Shown here: positions 1-10,545 of the stretch, piece by piece
Layout: every line of letters starts with the position of its first letter
Position numbering within the stretch: the stretch's first letter is position 1
DNA from: Symsagittifera roscoffensis
Lineage: Eukaryota > Xenacoelomorpha > Acoela > Convolutidae
Assembly: GCF_963678635.1 (NCBI RefSeq)
Contig: NC_087063.1
Coordinates: 49,735,220-49,799,219 of the forward strand
Length of the DNA: 64,000 nt
Direction of reading: 5' to 3'
Translations under genes and position numbers: made by a program
Notes under the pieces: model-generated
Database searches by the model: none
What the model saw: the letters and a program-made list of their open reading frames with translations, nothing else
Told to the model about the DNA's origin: nothing

Positions 1-2
1 GG

Positions 3-560
3 ATGAAAAATTTTAATGAGTTAAGTGATAGTAAGCAAGTATGCATAGTTCCCAATCCAAACAGTCAAAGTGCTGCTGTTTTAGGAAGATCCTTCTCGGT
101 AACCAAGAGCGGTCTCTGCGTCAGTGTCTTGTTGAATGCTCTTGACATACCCATAACAATCCAGAGGGGAAGGAAGTTGGGATATGCCTTACCCGTGAAA
201 ACTCGATATGAAAAGACTGAAAATGAATAGGAGAATGAAGTAATGGAATGTCCCAATCACAGGGACAATATTTGTATCTTGAGATGATTGGATAAAATAT
301 AAATTTCATCAGTTCTTTGAAAGTCATTTAAGTCAGAGACAGACGATGGACTATCGAGTTGTTCAAATTTCCCAGAAAGACCAACACTAGAGGAAATGGA
401 AATGGATAAACCAGTTCTACCTGAAATAGAGCATTTAAGGGTTAAGGTAACGGATGAACAACTCGAGGCCATCAAGGACGTACTAGAGCGGAACGAGGAA
501 GAGACATAAAGCAGACATTGGATGTTGTAATTTTGTTGAACCTGAAATAGAGCTTGAGGA
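3..560 (+). pseudogene. pol: Pol copy A: linker between protease and reverse transcriptase, broken
   Basis: The first 75 codons match the segment that precedes RT in the better preserved copy B, where it is continuous with RT (24039-26429). Here a stop follows at 228-230, further stops lie around 290-325, and a short deletion near 492-500 shifts the frame just before the RT domain. The segment holds no catalytic motif. It is recognisable only by comparison with copies B and E and would lie between protease and RT in the Gag-Pol precursor. Confidence 0.75.
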
Positions 561-594
561 ATCCGCGGTACCGCACAGAGAGGGGGCGAGGCTC

Positions 595-1404
595 ATGACC
601 CCACACAAATTGGATGCGTGTAGTAAAGAGATAGAGACACTACTAGAGTATGACATGATAGAACCATCCAAATCACCGTGGGCGTGTGGAGTAGTGATGG
701 CCAAAAAGAAAGACGACCAATTGAGGTTTTGTTGTCACTTTCGGTACCTGAACTCCGTCACGGTGAAGGATGCCTATCCGATACCTAGGATTGGCGAGAG
801 CCTTTCGAAGTTAGGTGTTGCAAAATTTTTTATGACTCTCGATTTAGGTTCGGCCTTTTGGCAAGTCCCGTTGAGGAAGCAGGGCAGGGACAAAACAGGG
901 TTCGCCTGCGAGTTAGGACTGTTTCAATGGAAACGGATGCCGTTTGGTCTTTGCAATGCCACGGCTACCTTTCAACGGTTGATGGCACACGCATTGATAG
1001 GTGTGACAAAGAAATACGGCAACCTGGTAATGTGCTACGTGGATGACGTGGTAATAGCGACGCCTACACTGGAAGATCACATCGAGCGACTGGACGAGGT
1101 GTTTGCATGCATGAAGAGGTCGGGGCTAAAGTGCAAACCATCAAAGTGCGAAATACTCAAGGATTCAATAAAATACTTGGGGAGGATGGTGGACAGGCAC
1201 GGCATCAGACCAGATCCAGATGCAGTTGAAGCAGTGCTAACTTGGAAATCGCCAAAAAAGGAACACCAGTTGATGAGCTTCCTGGGTTTTGCGAACTATT
1301 ACAGGGAATTCATCAAAGGTTATGCGGATAAAGTATACCTGATGCAACAATTAATGAGACACAAGGGCAAGAAGTTCACGTGGAGCAACGCAGCTGAACA
1401 ATGA
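595..1404 (+). pseudogene. pol: Pol copy A: reverse transcriptase domain
   Basis: This is the RNA-dependent DNA polymerase that copies element RNA into cDNA in the particle. Fingers and palm are recognisable: an LDLGSAFWQ block (first catalytic Asp), the RMPFGLCNA block, and a YVDD active site at 1036-1047. The usual FLGFANYYR block of gypsy connection domains follows near 1276. The reading ends at a TGA at 1402-1404, where copy B has a sense codon. The same frame continues into RNase H, so this is a nonsense mutation and not a gene end. The ATG at 595 is internal to pol. Confidence 0.93.
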
Positions 1405-1425
1405 TTCCAGAGAATAAAGAAAGAG

Positions 1426-2424
1426 TTGCGCGGGGCACCAGTGTTAGGGATGCCAACGGAGAAAAGGATGTACGTGCTGGATATGGATGCGTCGGTAGTC
1501 GCGATTTCTGGAATTCTTCATCAAGAACAGGAATGGAACGGGAGGACAGTCTCGAGACCAATAGCATACGGGAGCAAAGTCTTGAGTGATACGGAAATGA
1601 AGTACGGGGCGCCAAAAGCGGAGATGTTCGCGGAGGTTACCTTTGTCGAGAAATATAGAGCATACCTAGGCAGTGAGCCATTCAAGTTGCGAGTCGACAA
1701 TCGAGCACTGAGCTGGCTGAAAACGTACTCAATGGATCAAAGTTACATTGGGAGGTGGATAGTTCGCCTGGACGGATACAACATGATAATTGAGCATAGA
1801 ACACGAGATAAACATCAGAATGCCGACAGCTTGAGTAAGAAGACGGAGTTCTACGAGAGACAGAAACAGAGGGAGGCAAATAGGCCAGAATTAAAAGAGG
1901 GCTTCTCCTTCATGGATAAGGAAACGTATGATAGTCTTCCACTCACGAGATGGCTCGACAAGTCAGGCAAACCGATACAAGATCACCCCGAATTACCAAA
2001 AGAGCCTCCAGAGAAAACAATCTTGAAGAAGACCCGAAGGATGCCGATGGGGGTAATGCTCAAGTCAAAAATGGTGAGAGAGACGATCAAGGCGAAAGGC
2101 TATGACCTCAACAAGGTAGAAACGGGAGAATCACAGATAGATGAGGAATTGATGAGATTACTCGAGAAACTGGCAGACGATAAACCCGTGATCGAAAGAA
2201 AGGGCAAGGAGGAACCGGAAGTCACGATACTGCGAAGGAGTGAGACAGCCAGCGGCGAAAACACCTCAGAAGAGAGTAATCCTAATGGTAAAGAAATCGT
2301 GCAGTCACTGGTGGACAAAATCCCTGATGACATACTTGAGAGGACTCGGGTTAGGAAAAAAAAAGTGGCGTTTAAGGAGGAAGTTGAACAATTTGGAATG
2401 GGTCAAATGTCCGGGGAGTGGTGA
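1426..2424 (+). pseudogene. pol: Pol copy A: RNase H domain and charged linker
   Basis: RNase H removes the RNA strand during cDNA synthesis. The segment is in the same frame as RT, after one stop. The acidic set is visible: Asp in YVLDMDAS, Glu in KAEMFA, Asp in RVDNRAL, and the HQNADSLS motif that closes gypsy RNase H domains. About 200 charged residues follow, rich in Glu, Lys and Arg, linking to integrase and containing SDDQ/SGEW-like acidic stretches. The frame stops at 2422-2424 just after GEW, where copy B reads through. Confidence 0.9.
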
Positions 2425-2457
2425 CCCACAGAGCAAGAAGATGTTGGAGAAGGAAAA

Positions 2458-3441
2458 TTGTCCGGGGAGCGTGAAGAATGGGATGAAGATTCGGAGGGCA
2501 GCAGCGACGACCAGGATAGTCTGTGCATGATGCTGGCAGAAGAGAAGATGAGACACCGCGACAGGGAGCTGCAGACGGATCCCTCATCAGGAACATACAA
2601 CTTGGATCAGCAAGAAGTGCGAGGAGGTGAAGAGCTTGAGAAAATTGCAGTATCGAGGAAACCGTTCAGGGAATTATCTTGCAACTCGAATGTCAGAACA
2701 AATCTGGTGCCAGAGGACGACAGAAAGATCATGAAAAGGATAGTGTGCGTTAAGCTGAAAGATGACATCCACAACCCAGGGGAAATGAATGGTCAGATAA
2801 TGGCACTAAAGGAACATGTCAAGGCGAGATACCGTCTGCCGGATCTAATAAGGGTCGAAAAGAAAGACAAGATGACAAGTAACCTCTCCAAATGGATCCG
2901 GACGGGATCCAAAGAGAAGGGTGACCTGGAAGAAGACAGCTACAGGATCTTGAGCCAATTCTACAAAGAAAAAAATGATTTACTCTATCACACGGCTGAT
3001 GGGGTGGTAGCGTGCAAGAGAAAGGATGAGGAGAAGATATCGTACAAGCACAACCTCATCATTTTACCACAATTGTATCAGACGGAAGTTTTATTCAGAT
3101 CGCACGATCAGATGGGGCACCAGGAGATAGACAAAGTGCAACAGAAAATACTTCACAGGTTTGATTGGCCAGGATTAAGGAACGCTTGCGAGAGATGGGT
3201 GAATGCATGCCTGGCATGCCTGCAAGTAAAAGACCCAAGGAAAATGAAGTTCCCACTCAAGTCCGTTGAAAGCTCGGAATTTAACGAGGTGGTGCAGATA
3301 GACCATCAAAAAGTTTGTATGACAGAGTCAGGATATAACCAGATACTAGTCATAATAGATCACTTCACAAAGCTGGCGGAAGCGGTGGCGTGTCAGACAG
3401 CCTCGGCAGAGGAAATTTGTGAGCGCCTGATAACACACTGA
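2458..3441 (+). pseudogene. pol: Pol copy A: integrase zinc-binding domain and start of catalytic core
   Basis: This part of integrase joins cDNA to the host chromosome. An HHCC zinc-binding module is visible (His in SHDQMGH, Cys pair in ACLAC), followed by the first catalytic Asp in VQIDHQ (codon 3301-3303). Upstream residues are a basic linker conserved with copies B and E. The frame ends with TGA at 3439-3441 in place of a Trp codon and continues in the same frame at 3463, so the core is split by one nonsense mutation. Confidence 0.9.
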
Positions 3442-3462
3442 ATATCACGGTATGGCTGTCCC

Positions 3463-4110
3463 ATGACATTTCAGTCGGACAACGGAAAATCCTTCGTGGG
3501 GGACTTAACGAAAGAATTGATGAAGAGGTCTCACATAGCTCAAGCGCACTCAACGACCTACCATCCCCAGACCAACGGGTTGGTGGAGAGGCAGAATAGA
3601 ACGTTGGTGAACGTGCTGAGGGTATACTGCTCAAGGTACATGACGGATTGGGATAAGTATCTGCCGCAGGTGGTAGGGGTGTACAACAGTACGCAACACT
3701 CAACAACAGGAATCAGTTCCTTCATGATGTTGACGGGCAAGGAAAGAGCGATGCCCCTAACATTCTTTTACCCGGAGTACAAAGGAAAAAAGACGTCGCC
3801 TCAAGCTTATGTGAAAGAAGCGATCAGGAGACAGCAGGAATTAAACGAGCTCTGCAGGAGGAATACTGCGCAAGCACAAATGAGACAGCGCAAGAAATAC
3901 GATGAGAAGAAACCATACGCAGTGGGCCAGTACGTGTGGGTCTTCCAGAATGTAATACCTCCCAAAGGTACAAAGAAACTATTCAAGAAATGGAGAGGAC
4001 CGTTCATGATAACGGAAGTGCACCAGCAAGGACGGTTTTATCGCTTGAGTACGGGGCGTGCAGCGCATTATGAAAACTTGAAACCTCATGTACCATCCCC
4101 AGAAGACTAG
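3463..4110 (+). pseudogene. pol: Pol copy A: integrase catalytic core (second half) and GPF module
   Basis: The second catalytic Asp is in QSDNG (codon 3478-3480) and the Glu is in GLVERQNR (codon 3586-3588), giving the D-35-E spacing of retroviral and gypsy integrases. A basic helix region and a WRGPFMITEV block follow, the GPY/F module that sits C-terminal to gypsy integrase cores. The frame ends at a TAG (4108-4110) where copies B and C have Trp. The triad as such is intact in this copy. Confidence 0.92.
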
Positions 4111-4125
4111 TGCGTACCGCAGAAC

Positions 4126-4884
4126 ATGGAGGGACTCGAGTACCTATTAGTGGAACCAGCTTGTGAGGTGAATGAAAAGGGCACCCGAGAGAAAAACCAT
4201 TGCAACGAGGGCTTGAGTCTGGACGACAATGAAAAAATAGAAGCGGATTCAGAAGCAGAGTCCTTTGTGGAAGAAGACTGGAACAATCCGGAGCAGGATC
4301 AGGTGCCAAAATGGACGGAACCGGACTTGCCGATAACAGCAGGAACCAGGAGCGGTAACCGTAAGCGGACGGGCATGAGGTACAATAGGTACGGGGATGA
4401 CTTCTCAATTGACAAGATAAGGCCTGATGAAGTGGGTAACGAGTTACTGAGTGTGGGCGAATTGGTGGCAGGCGATGAATGACAAATCATCAAAGACAGT
4501 GAATACTATCCAAAGGAGAACTACTCCACACCAGAACAAGAAACAGATCTGGAGAGGAGCGATATAGAGAGGAGGGAGAACAGGAACCTGAGAATACTAG
4601 AGTGGATGCGTGGGGTCAAGAGCGAAGAAGACGAAGGGCTAAGCATCAAACAGGTCGACGTGTCAGCAGAACAACATGTGAAAACGGAAGATCCCCTCTT
4701 CGCTTGGACAGCAACCGACAAGCCGCTAGAAATACCCCCAGATAATTTAGACCCAGCATCATCGACGGGGACGTCGATAAATATTTTTATCCGGGGAGTG
4801 GGGGTAGGATTTCCCCACACCGAAAATTTGATGATAAAGAAACTAAGGGAAGTAAGAGAGACCAACGGATTAGAATTGGGCTAG
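4126..4884 (+). pseudogene. Pol copy A: acidic C-terminal tail after integrase
   Basis: This stretch of about 250 codons stays in the pol frame, with stops at 4480-4482 (Trp position) and 4882-4884. It is very rich in Glu and Asp, then has the conserved block SSTGTSINIF followed by RGVGVG. The same order occurs in copies B, C and E, so the tail is a stable part of the element. No chromodomain signature is visible. It reads as a flexible spacer between integrase and the macro-like domain; its function is unknown. Confidence 0.75.
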
Positions 4885-5361
4885 GAAGAAGCTGAACCTA
4901 CCATAGGACAAAATTTCAATACGAAATTTGAAATCCCCAATGAATACTCGGAGAACATCCTAATAACGGACAGCGACTTCATTCTGTCAGACAGGACTAG
5001 CGCGATCTGTATAACGGCGGACATGAGCTTCAAATCGAGACTGGAGGCTGACTTCAAGAGAGAATACCAGAACGTGGAGTTTCTGTTCAGACAGAGACCG
5101 GGGCTGGGAGGAATGACTGCGCTTCCCCCATCAGTGGCACAAGTCCCGGGCAAATACCTGTGCTTTCTAGTGACGAGGGTCAATGAAAGGAATACGATAG
5201 ATCGTGAGCACGTGATGTTAGCACTAACGAGGCTGAGGGACTTCATGATTAAAAGAGGGATAATGGAGGTCTCGATGCCAGTTTATGATCCAAACAGGGG
5301 CAAGTTGAGCCCAAGGAGTTGTATGCCGTCCTACACGTGGTCTTCGCAGAAACAGAGATAA
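4885..5361 (+). pseudogene. Pol copy A: C-terminal macro-like domain (TARG1/OARD1-like)
   Basis: The order of blocks resembles the macro domain of TARG1/OARD1: a strand-turn with ITADMSFKSRLEADF, a helix with FKREYQNVEFL, a loop, the strand KYLCFLVTRV, a helix TRLRDFMIKRGI, the strand MEVSMPVYD, then LSPREL and a last helix. Macro domains bind ADP-ribose and some remove it from proteins. The glycine-rich phosphate loop that normally reads about IGCGLD is replaced by YDPNRG, so classical catalysis is doubtful. One lost base near 5318 shifts the frame. Assignment rests on pattern similarity from memory, not on a search. Confidence 0.62.
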
Positions 5362-5364
5362 GTG

Positions 5365-5423
5365 TATCGCCTGAGCTACGGGTGGACAGAGAAATTGAGT
5401 ATCGCCTGAGCTACGGGTGGACA
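5365..5423 (+). repeat. Direct repeat after pol stop, copy A
   Basis: The 24-base unit starting TATCGCCTGAGCTACGGG occurs at 5365-5388 and 5400-5423, a 35-base period. Looser units with CTCGAGTTGG and CTTGAGTAAGG follow to about 5480. Copies B and C have an equivalent array at the same place. Confidence 0.8.
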
Positions 5424-5684
5424 ACGGAGGTCTCGAGTTGGGGGTACATGTGGATCTTGAGTAAGGGTACATGGGGACTTCGGGGCAGGTAGATGGATTT
5501 TAACGTGATTGGCATGACAATTAAAATTTAAAAAATGATGGTGCTAAAACATTAGACGAATCTGCAGGCTCTTAAAAACTTCCAATTGAATTATTTTAGT
5601 AAAACGGACGGAAGGATAAGGTTTTAACTACAATAATGGGGGGTTTCTAGGTTAGGAATATGACACCTTAGTCTAAAAAGTGGA

Positions 5685-5696
5685 TTTTACTTTCAG
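5685..5696 (+). promoter_or_regulatory. Splice-acceptor-like site upstream of ORF2, copy A
   Basis: The sequence TTTTACTTTCAG is followed by ATTGATTTG. The same TTTTCAG-ATTGATTTG block is found on the minus strand in copies B and C, and a TTATTCTTCAG in copy E, always shortly before ORF2. It fits a 3' splice site. It could serve a spliced or trans-spliced ORF2 mRNA. No donor can be shown. Confidence 0.5.
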
Positions 5697-5805
5697 ATTG
5701 ATTTGATCAAACCAAAGTTGACGACTAGAACACACTCATTGAAAAAGGAACAGAAAGTCTTGAACAAAGAAAACGAAAAGAAACATTCGGAAGAGATTTC
5801 TCAAG

Positions 5806-5858
5806 TACTCAAGTTGGTACGTAATTCACGAGTTGGTTCGGTAATTCACGAGTTGGTT
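5806..5858 (+). repeat. Short-repeat array before ORF2 start, copy A
   Basis: GTAATTCACGAGTTGGTT is present at 5821-5838 and 5841-5858 (20-base period), preceded by two related ACTCAAG/CAAGTTGG units. It ends about 30 bases before the ORF2 ATG. Related arrays of different unit length and number are at the same place in copies B and C. Confidence 0.8.
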
Positions 5859-5889
5859 GGTGCGCGAGATAAACTAGAAGTTGTAAAAA

Positions 5890-6297
5890 ATGGCAGATCG
5901 ATTTTGGAAGTCCATGCCTGCGGCACTAAAGAGGCCGACGCTCGATGAGTTATACAGGCGTTTGAAGGAACTGGACTACACCCAAGTGGACCAGAGGATG
6001 GCAGTGATGTTGAATGCCATCCTGCAATTAGAAGAGCAAGGTGAGTGCAGGGAATCCGCGACCGAAGCTGTCTTGATGGTCAGCTACACCACGGAAGGTA
6101 TATCCAATCAGGAACAGACGAGATGGCTATCCTGGAATGTGGATGGAGGGGTGAGAGGATTCGACTTGGCGAGGAATCCTGGCTTAGGCAATACCACTGA
6201 GTACGGCGCGGGAGAATTCCCATTGCCGGTCAGACCGTCAGCAAGATCGGCTAGCCAGTCCGCGAGCAGGCCACCTTCTATGATGCGAGCCCAGTAA
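5890..6297 (+). pseudogene. ORF2 copy A: start and N-terminal helical region
   Basis: ORF2 starts with ATG at 5890 (MADRFWKSMP), the same start as in copy C. The first 60 residues carry DELYRRLKELDYTQVD and MAVMLNAILQLEEQ and look all-helical. They are followed by a conserved segment with TRWLSWNVDGG and a Ser/Arg-rich linker. Adjacent stops at 6295-6297 and 6301-6303 interrupt it, while copy B reads through the same place. I do not recognise a known family in this part. It could mediate oligomerisation together with the coiled coil that follows. Confidence 0.75.
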
Positions 6298-6327
6298 ACG
6301 TAAGAGACGTATCACGACCTCAGCAAC

Positions 6328-6670
6328 TTGAAAAGGGAACTCGAAAGGGCGCAGAGGGAAAAGAACAAAGCGAATCTTTACCGGGATAGCGCGAAACTCG
6401 AGAGAAATCAAGCGAATCTGGAGAGGAATCAGGCACGTCATGACCTTGAGATGCTAAGAGCAGGATACCAGCAGGAGCAGAGGGTGCGAGAGAGCGCGGC
6501 GAATTGCGAGCAGTTGAAGTCGGAACTGGAAAGGATCCAGAGGCGACAACGAGAGCTCGACCAACAAAAGCAAAAGGAAACCAGGACGTCGGAACGAAAT
6601 GTTGCGAGCTCAGGGCCTGAGTTGCGCATGGAGGTGAATGAGGCTCCCAGGTCGAAGGGGAGATTCAACT
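6328..6670 (+). pseudogene. ORF2 copy A: Lys/Glu/Arg-rich coiled coil
   Basis: About 100 residues of repeating heptad-like sequence (RDSAKLERNQANLERNQARH and similar), with leucines spaced among Glu, Arg, Asn and Gln, indicate a long coiled coil. Copies B and C have the same region with small differences in the number of the LERDQA-type repeats. The frame is lost near 6670 by a single-base change and continues in the frame that holds the SGNH domain. Confidence 0.78.
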
Positions 6671-7684
6671 TGGATTTGTGCGGCTCAAGAACATATGAAC
6701 GAGGGGCTGGAAGTATGGATACCAACCGAACCAGCAACCTCCCTGCGCGGTTCAGAGACGACGCAACCAATACGCCCATTGATGGACGAGGCACTGCCGG
6801 GATACACCCCGAGCTCAACCACGAGCAGCAGTCAGGTGAGCGGGAGCTCGTCGCGTCTTAAGGAATTACACGAGAGGTTACAACTGAGGAGTCGCGAAAG
6901 TCCAGCTCGAGCGGAGACACCCCCGACTTGGAGAGAGCAACCGGTCAGGAGTGTGGTGATCGCAAGCTACAAGAAGAACACGGAGGTCAGATACCACCGG
7001 CACACTCGCATGGATTGGAACGCGGCGCAGCGGGCGAGAAGGGATTGCTTCCATGATGCGTCCTGGGCTGAATATTACACACAGCCGCGAATACCTGAGG
7101 GTGCAGTTCATCTGATCGTAGGGGACAGCCTGATACGGGTGCTGACCCGAATCCAGTCGCACTGGCAGACTGGAGTCTTGAGTTTTTCCGGAGCCGCAAC
7201 ACCGCAAATGTACACAGTGACCCTAATGATGGAGGCCAATGATGTGTCCAGAGGAAAATTAAGGAAAATCATGAGATTACACGACAAAATGAGCTGCATC
7301 TTGGAGGAGTTAAGGATTCAGATGGATCCTGCCATACTCACCGTTTGCACCATCCCTTACAACATGATGGCCGACCAACAAGCGATAGAGATGAACGAGA
7401 AAGTGCGGGTCCTGAACGGGATAATCAATCAGATACATCAAAGGAGCGTTCTCCCCATCAGGTTGTTGGACGTAGCCGACCAGATGGAGCAGTCCTTCCC
7501 AGAGGATGCGTCCTCAGGTGGAATCCACTTCGACAGGTCTAGGGGCGTGGAGTGGTTGAATGATGTCTTCCATAGGCATATAAATGAGTTGGAGGCAGAT
7601 TTGCTTGAGGCAGCCCGAGTCACATTCGGTCCACCCCCAAATCCCCTTTTCCTTGCCACAAGACCCCTGTCCAGTCGCCTGTGA
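6671..7684 (+). pseudogene. ORF2 copy A: SGNH/GDSL hydrolase domain 1, damaged
   Basis: The domain carries block I as VHLIVGDSLIRV (catalytic Ser), a block II Gly in FSGAATPQM, and block V as GGIHFD (His). SGNH hydrolases are esterases or acyl-hydrolases with a Ser-His-Asp catalytic set. In this copy about 11 residues after TPQM are missing in frame, and block III reads EAND where copy C has GTND, so the copy is unlikely to be active. A TGA at 7682-7684 stops the frame where copy C has a Gly codon. Substrate unknown. Confidence 0.85.
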
Positions 7685-8217
7685 GCTGGAGTCAACTCAA
7701 GAGACAGCTCGAGAAGCAGCCGAACCAGACTACCAGATTCCACGCCTATTGAAGCTGAAGAAGCGGAGTCATCGTCGTCCCAGAGTTCAGTGGTATCCTC
7801 AGTGGTACTGGTGGAGGATAAGAGAGTAGAGAAGACAGCGGAGGCAAGTAGGACGCGATATTTGGAGAAGGTGAAGGAGTTGGACCTAGAGGATCTGGAA
7901 TGCAGACAAGAGTTGGCAGAAGTCCTGGGGCTCAAGCATGTGTCACACGAGGACTTGAGTCGACACCAGTGCGTAGACTGACTGAAGGCCCACGAAGCGC
8001 ATTTCTCAAGAGCAAGAATGGTGAAGACGGCTGATCTGACTGGGATTCCCACGAAATCCGTCATGGGACCGATAAATTACAGACCTTTCAAGTTGCTGGG
8101 GAGTCCGGAACTCATAGTGGAGCCACCTAAACACAGAAAAAGTATCGCCAGAAACAGATTGGCGACTCCTGCACAGTTGAGGGTGGTGGACAAGCTACTG
8201 GATCCTACGAGGGTTTG
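7685..8217 (+). pseudogene. ORF2 copy A: linker between the two hydrolase-like domains
   Basis: The frame continues from SGNH domain 1. A Ser-rich acidic linker (EAEEAESSSS) leads to a helical block, LEDLECRQELAEVLGLKHVS, conserved in B and C. A TGA at 7979-7981 replaces a Trp codon. Near 8205 a deletion of roughly ten codons, compared with copy C, shifts the frame. The block MGPINYRPFK and the VEPPKHR motif are conserved across copies. No known domain recognised. Confidence 0.7.
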
Positions 8218-9070
8218 AAGTTGGCAGATGACCCAAGATATGGGAGACCCTGCGGCAGTGCTCAATTAGCCAAGACACTGGCGGTGTATGACAGAGCAGA
8301 TCCAGCGGCCGCGAGAGTGATCATTGTGACGGGATTGGACTTCGAAGGAACATCTCCCAAGTTTTTTTGGCCAGAAACTCTAGTATACTCGCTGCCGGGT
8401 GCAGAATTGAACCAGATGCTGACCTTGGTGGTGGCGATAAAGTCGGAAATGCCTTGCGAACTAGAGCTGCTGCTGTTTGTGGGAATGAATGATCACCTGC
8501 ATGCGGCTGGGCTTCTAGAGCAGCTGAAAGGGGACGAGCCTACGCCAAAGAAGATATGGGAGGCCATCCAGACGCTGTTTGCCGCGATGAATGAGGTGCA
8601 GGAAAACGTCAGTTCGCGATTTGGATCCAAAACGAAGGAGGTATTCACGACATCCCCCGGATACGCAAGCATGCCCCCTACTCGGCAGTTTGTGCATGCT
8701 ATTTTGATTCTGATAGCTGAAGGGAACGCATGGCGAATCCTGATTGCAGCTCCCAACTAAGAGCTGGAACCTACGAACTTGAGATTACGGATGTCAGAAC
8801 TGGCGGCGGCGTGGGAGGATGTATCCCATGCCTTGAGGGGATTCTATGAATTAGCAGATATACTGCCAGGCAGCTGAAATTCAATCCGACAATGGGGGAT
8901 GACCACCCGGTAATAAGTCACCTGACAGCCAGCTTGTGGTTCCGATCCATGGACGTGACCATCACGGACCAAGCAACGAAAGCAAGAACGTGGCTGCGAC
9001 TGAGAAGCAACTGGAGTCGATGGTGTATCGACTAACGCAAGAGAAAGGTAGATGGCCGTTTTTGACACCC
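8215..9070 (+). pseudogene. ORF2 copy A: second, divergent SGNH-like domain
   Basis: The block order again resembles an SGNH fold: a strand ending VIIVTGLDFEG (the other copies have GSDFEG), SLPGAELNQM with a Gly at the block II place, LLLFVGMNDHL at the block III place, and MGDDHPV as a possible Asp-His pair. A TAA at 8758-8760 and a deletion near 8862 break it. The assignment is tentative because the nucleophile position is not certain. Copies C and E retain the same blocks. Confidence 0.55.
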
Positions 9071-10545
9071 AGACTCGAGAATGCTACTGACAAGACATAG
9101 GAGAGTGCCCCACCTCTCGTGAGGCAGATCTGGGAATTTTTCGAGGAACAATTGGAGATAGCCGAGAGCAGGGAGATGACGGTGGCTAGGTTTGTCACGG
9201 CAGCTAATGAAGTCACCATTGGAGGATTCTGGCGGGAGCATGCGAAAGGTGAGCTGAGGACGAGGAGAGATCACGAGATACTGGGATTCTTGAGTCCTTG
9301 TTGGGAGAAGAGATACATGGCTGGAGTGTTTTGTGCAAAAGAGATCATTTTTGGGGCCTTTGTGCAAGAACTCTTGAACATGCCCATAAGCCTCTTGTTA
9401 GCCCTGTACTTAGTTTACCCGAGATACCTGTTTAACATGGGACCAGCGTATATGTTCAGCCGGGGTGTGGAGACACTTCGGATTGATGGATATCTTACGC
9501 TGGTGCTCCTAACTCATGGCGAATTGGTGTCATTCCATCGGCTGATGAAGTATGGAGAGCCCTTGTCGAGCATAGACACGTATTCATACAAGTGCGCGGC
9601 GGGGCTGAAGACGTTGCTGGTGGAATATCTACTGATGCAGAACCGACACATGACCGGTGAAGAGAAGAACCCGAAGACTAGAGAGGAATGAAGGGAGGCG
9701 AATGGTGGTATCCCTCTATTGACGGATCTATGCCTGGCGATGAGGTCAGACCCGGTGGAAATGATCAGGAGACTGGACGAAGTTGTGACTTGTATCTACG
9801 GCCCAGCGGTGACATACGCCTTTCCGGACCCTCTAGTGGCTGCATACCGCCATTCAGTAGTGCACGTGAGTTTAATAAGCGTGTTGGATGGGACGGCGCT
9901 GAACTGGTGTCAACAAGAGTTGCTCAGGGCGGGGATGAGTAACACAGTGCTCTTCGGGAAGGTGAAAGATCCCGAGTTGGTAGTATTCAATTTCTGGGGG
10001 CAACTGCAGTGCAGGATGAAGGGAAAACGTGAAGGCCCCATAGAGACGTATCCCAAGTTTTGGAACCTGAATTCCCTGACGGCGAACGGACAAGAGATCT
10101 TGAGAATCCCCGCGTGGAAAAAGAGCTTTGAGTTGGTAAAAAAAGGAGCTGGAGGCGCCACTGGAGAAGGAAGTCTTACCCGCGACCATTCCCTCAGGAG
10201 AATGACCCTGGGGATGAACAGCCCCCTGGTAGTGCCATCCCTATTCGCGAGAGCTACGGTGCAGAAACAGCAAGTGGAGTTCACCGATGGCTGGGGTCCC
10301 TTGCTCATTGGATACACGGCGGCGGTCTATTTCCACACCTGCGATATCAAGATTAACTCGTGGACGACTCAAGCCAAGAAGATGAGAGGCTCAATGCCTC
10401 CAAAATTCGAGGTGCGGGAAATCTATAGAACGCTTGATCGGGCGAGCCTGGTGAGTGGATCACCGATAAGGGATGATGGCAGGATGATCGTGGAAGAGGG
10501 ACACATTGCGCTGAAGGACGAAATGAAGTTTTCACGAGGAAGTAT
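9071..10545 (+). pseudogene. ORF2 copy A: conserved central region of unknown function
   Basis: It is well conserved with copy C and recognisable in copy E, but I know no family for it. It includes helices with REMTVARFVTAANEVTIGGF, a hydrophobic segment MPISLLLALYLVYPRYLF at about 9380-9434 that could be membrane-associated or a buried helix, and the blocks IYGPAVTYAFPDPLV and ALNWCQQELLRA. Stops at 9100-9102 and 9688-9690 (Trp position) and a one-base insertion in an A run near 10139 interrupt it. A frame change near 10540 leads to the charged linker. Confidence 0.7.

Larger units (their letters stand above)
5362..5889 (+). promoter_or_regulatory. Spacer between pol and ORF2, copy A
   Basis: This AT-rich stretch has no conserved reading frame. 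It begins with a short direct-repeat array and ends with another just before the ORF2 start. Between them are blocks shared with copies B and C (around GAATCTGCA, ATTTTAGT and TTTTAAC) and the acceptor-like TTTCAG near 5691. The conserved order in three copies suggests a function in ORF2 expression. An ORF of 81 codons at 5703-5948 overlaps the ORF2 start in another frame and looks accidental. Confidence 0.6.

Noticed and set aside
5703-5948. Small upstream ORF of 81 codons before ORF2
   Set aside because: Not conserved in copies B and C; it overlaps the ORF2 start in another frame and holds the repeat array.
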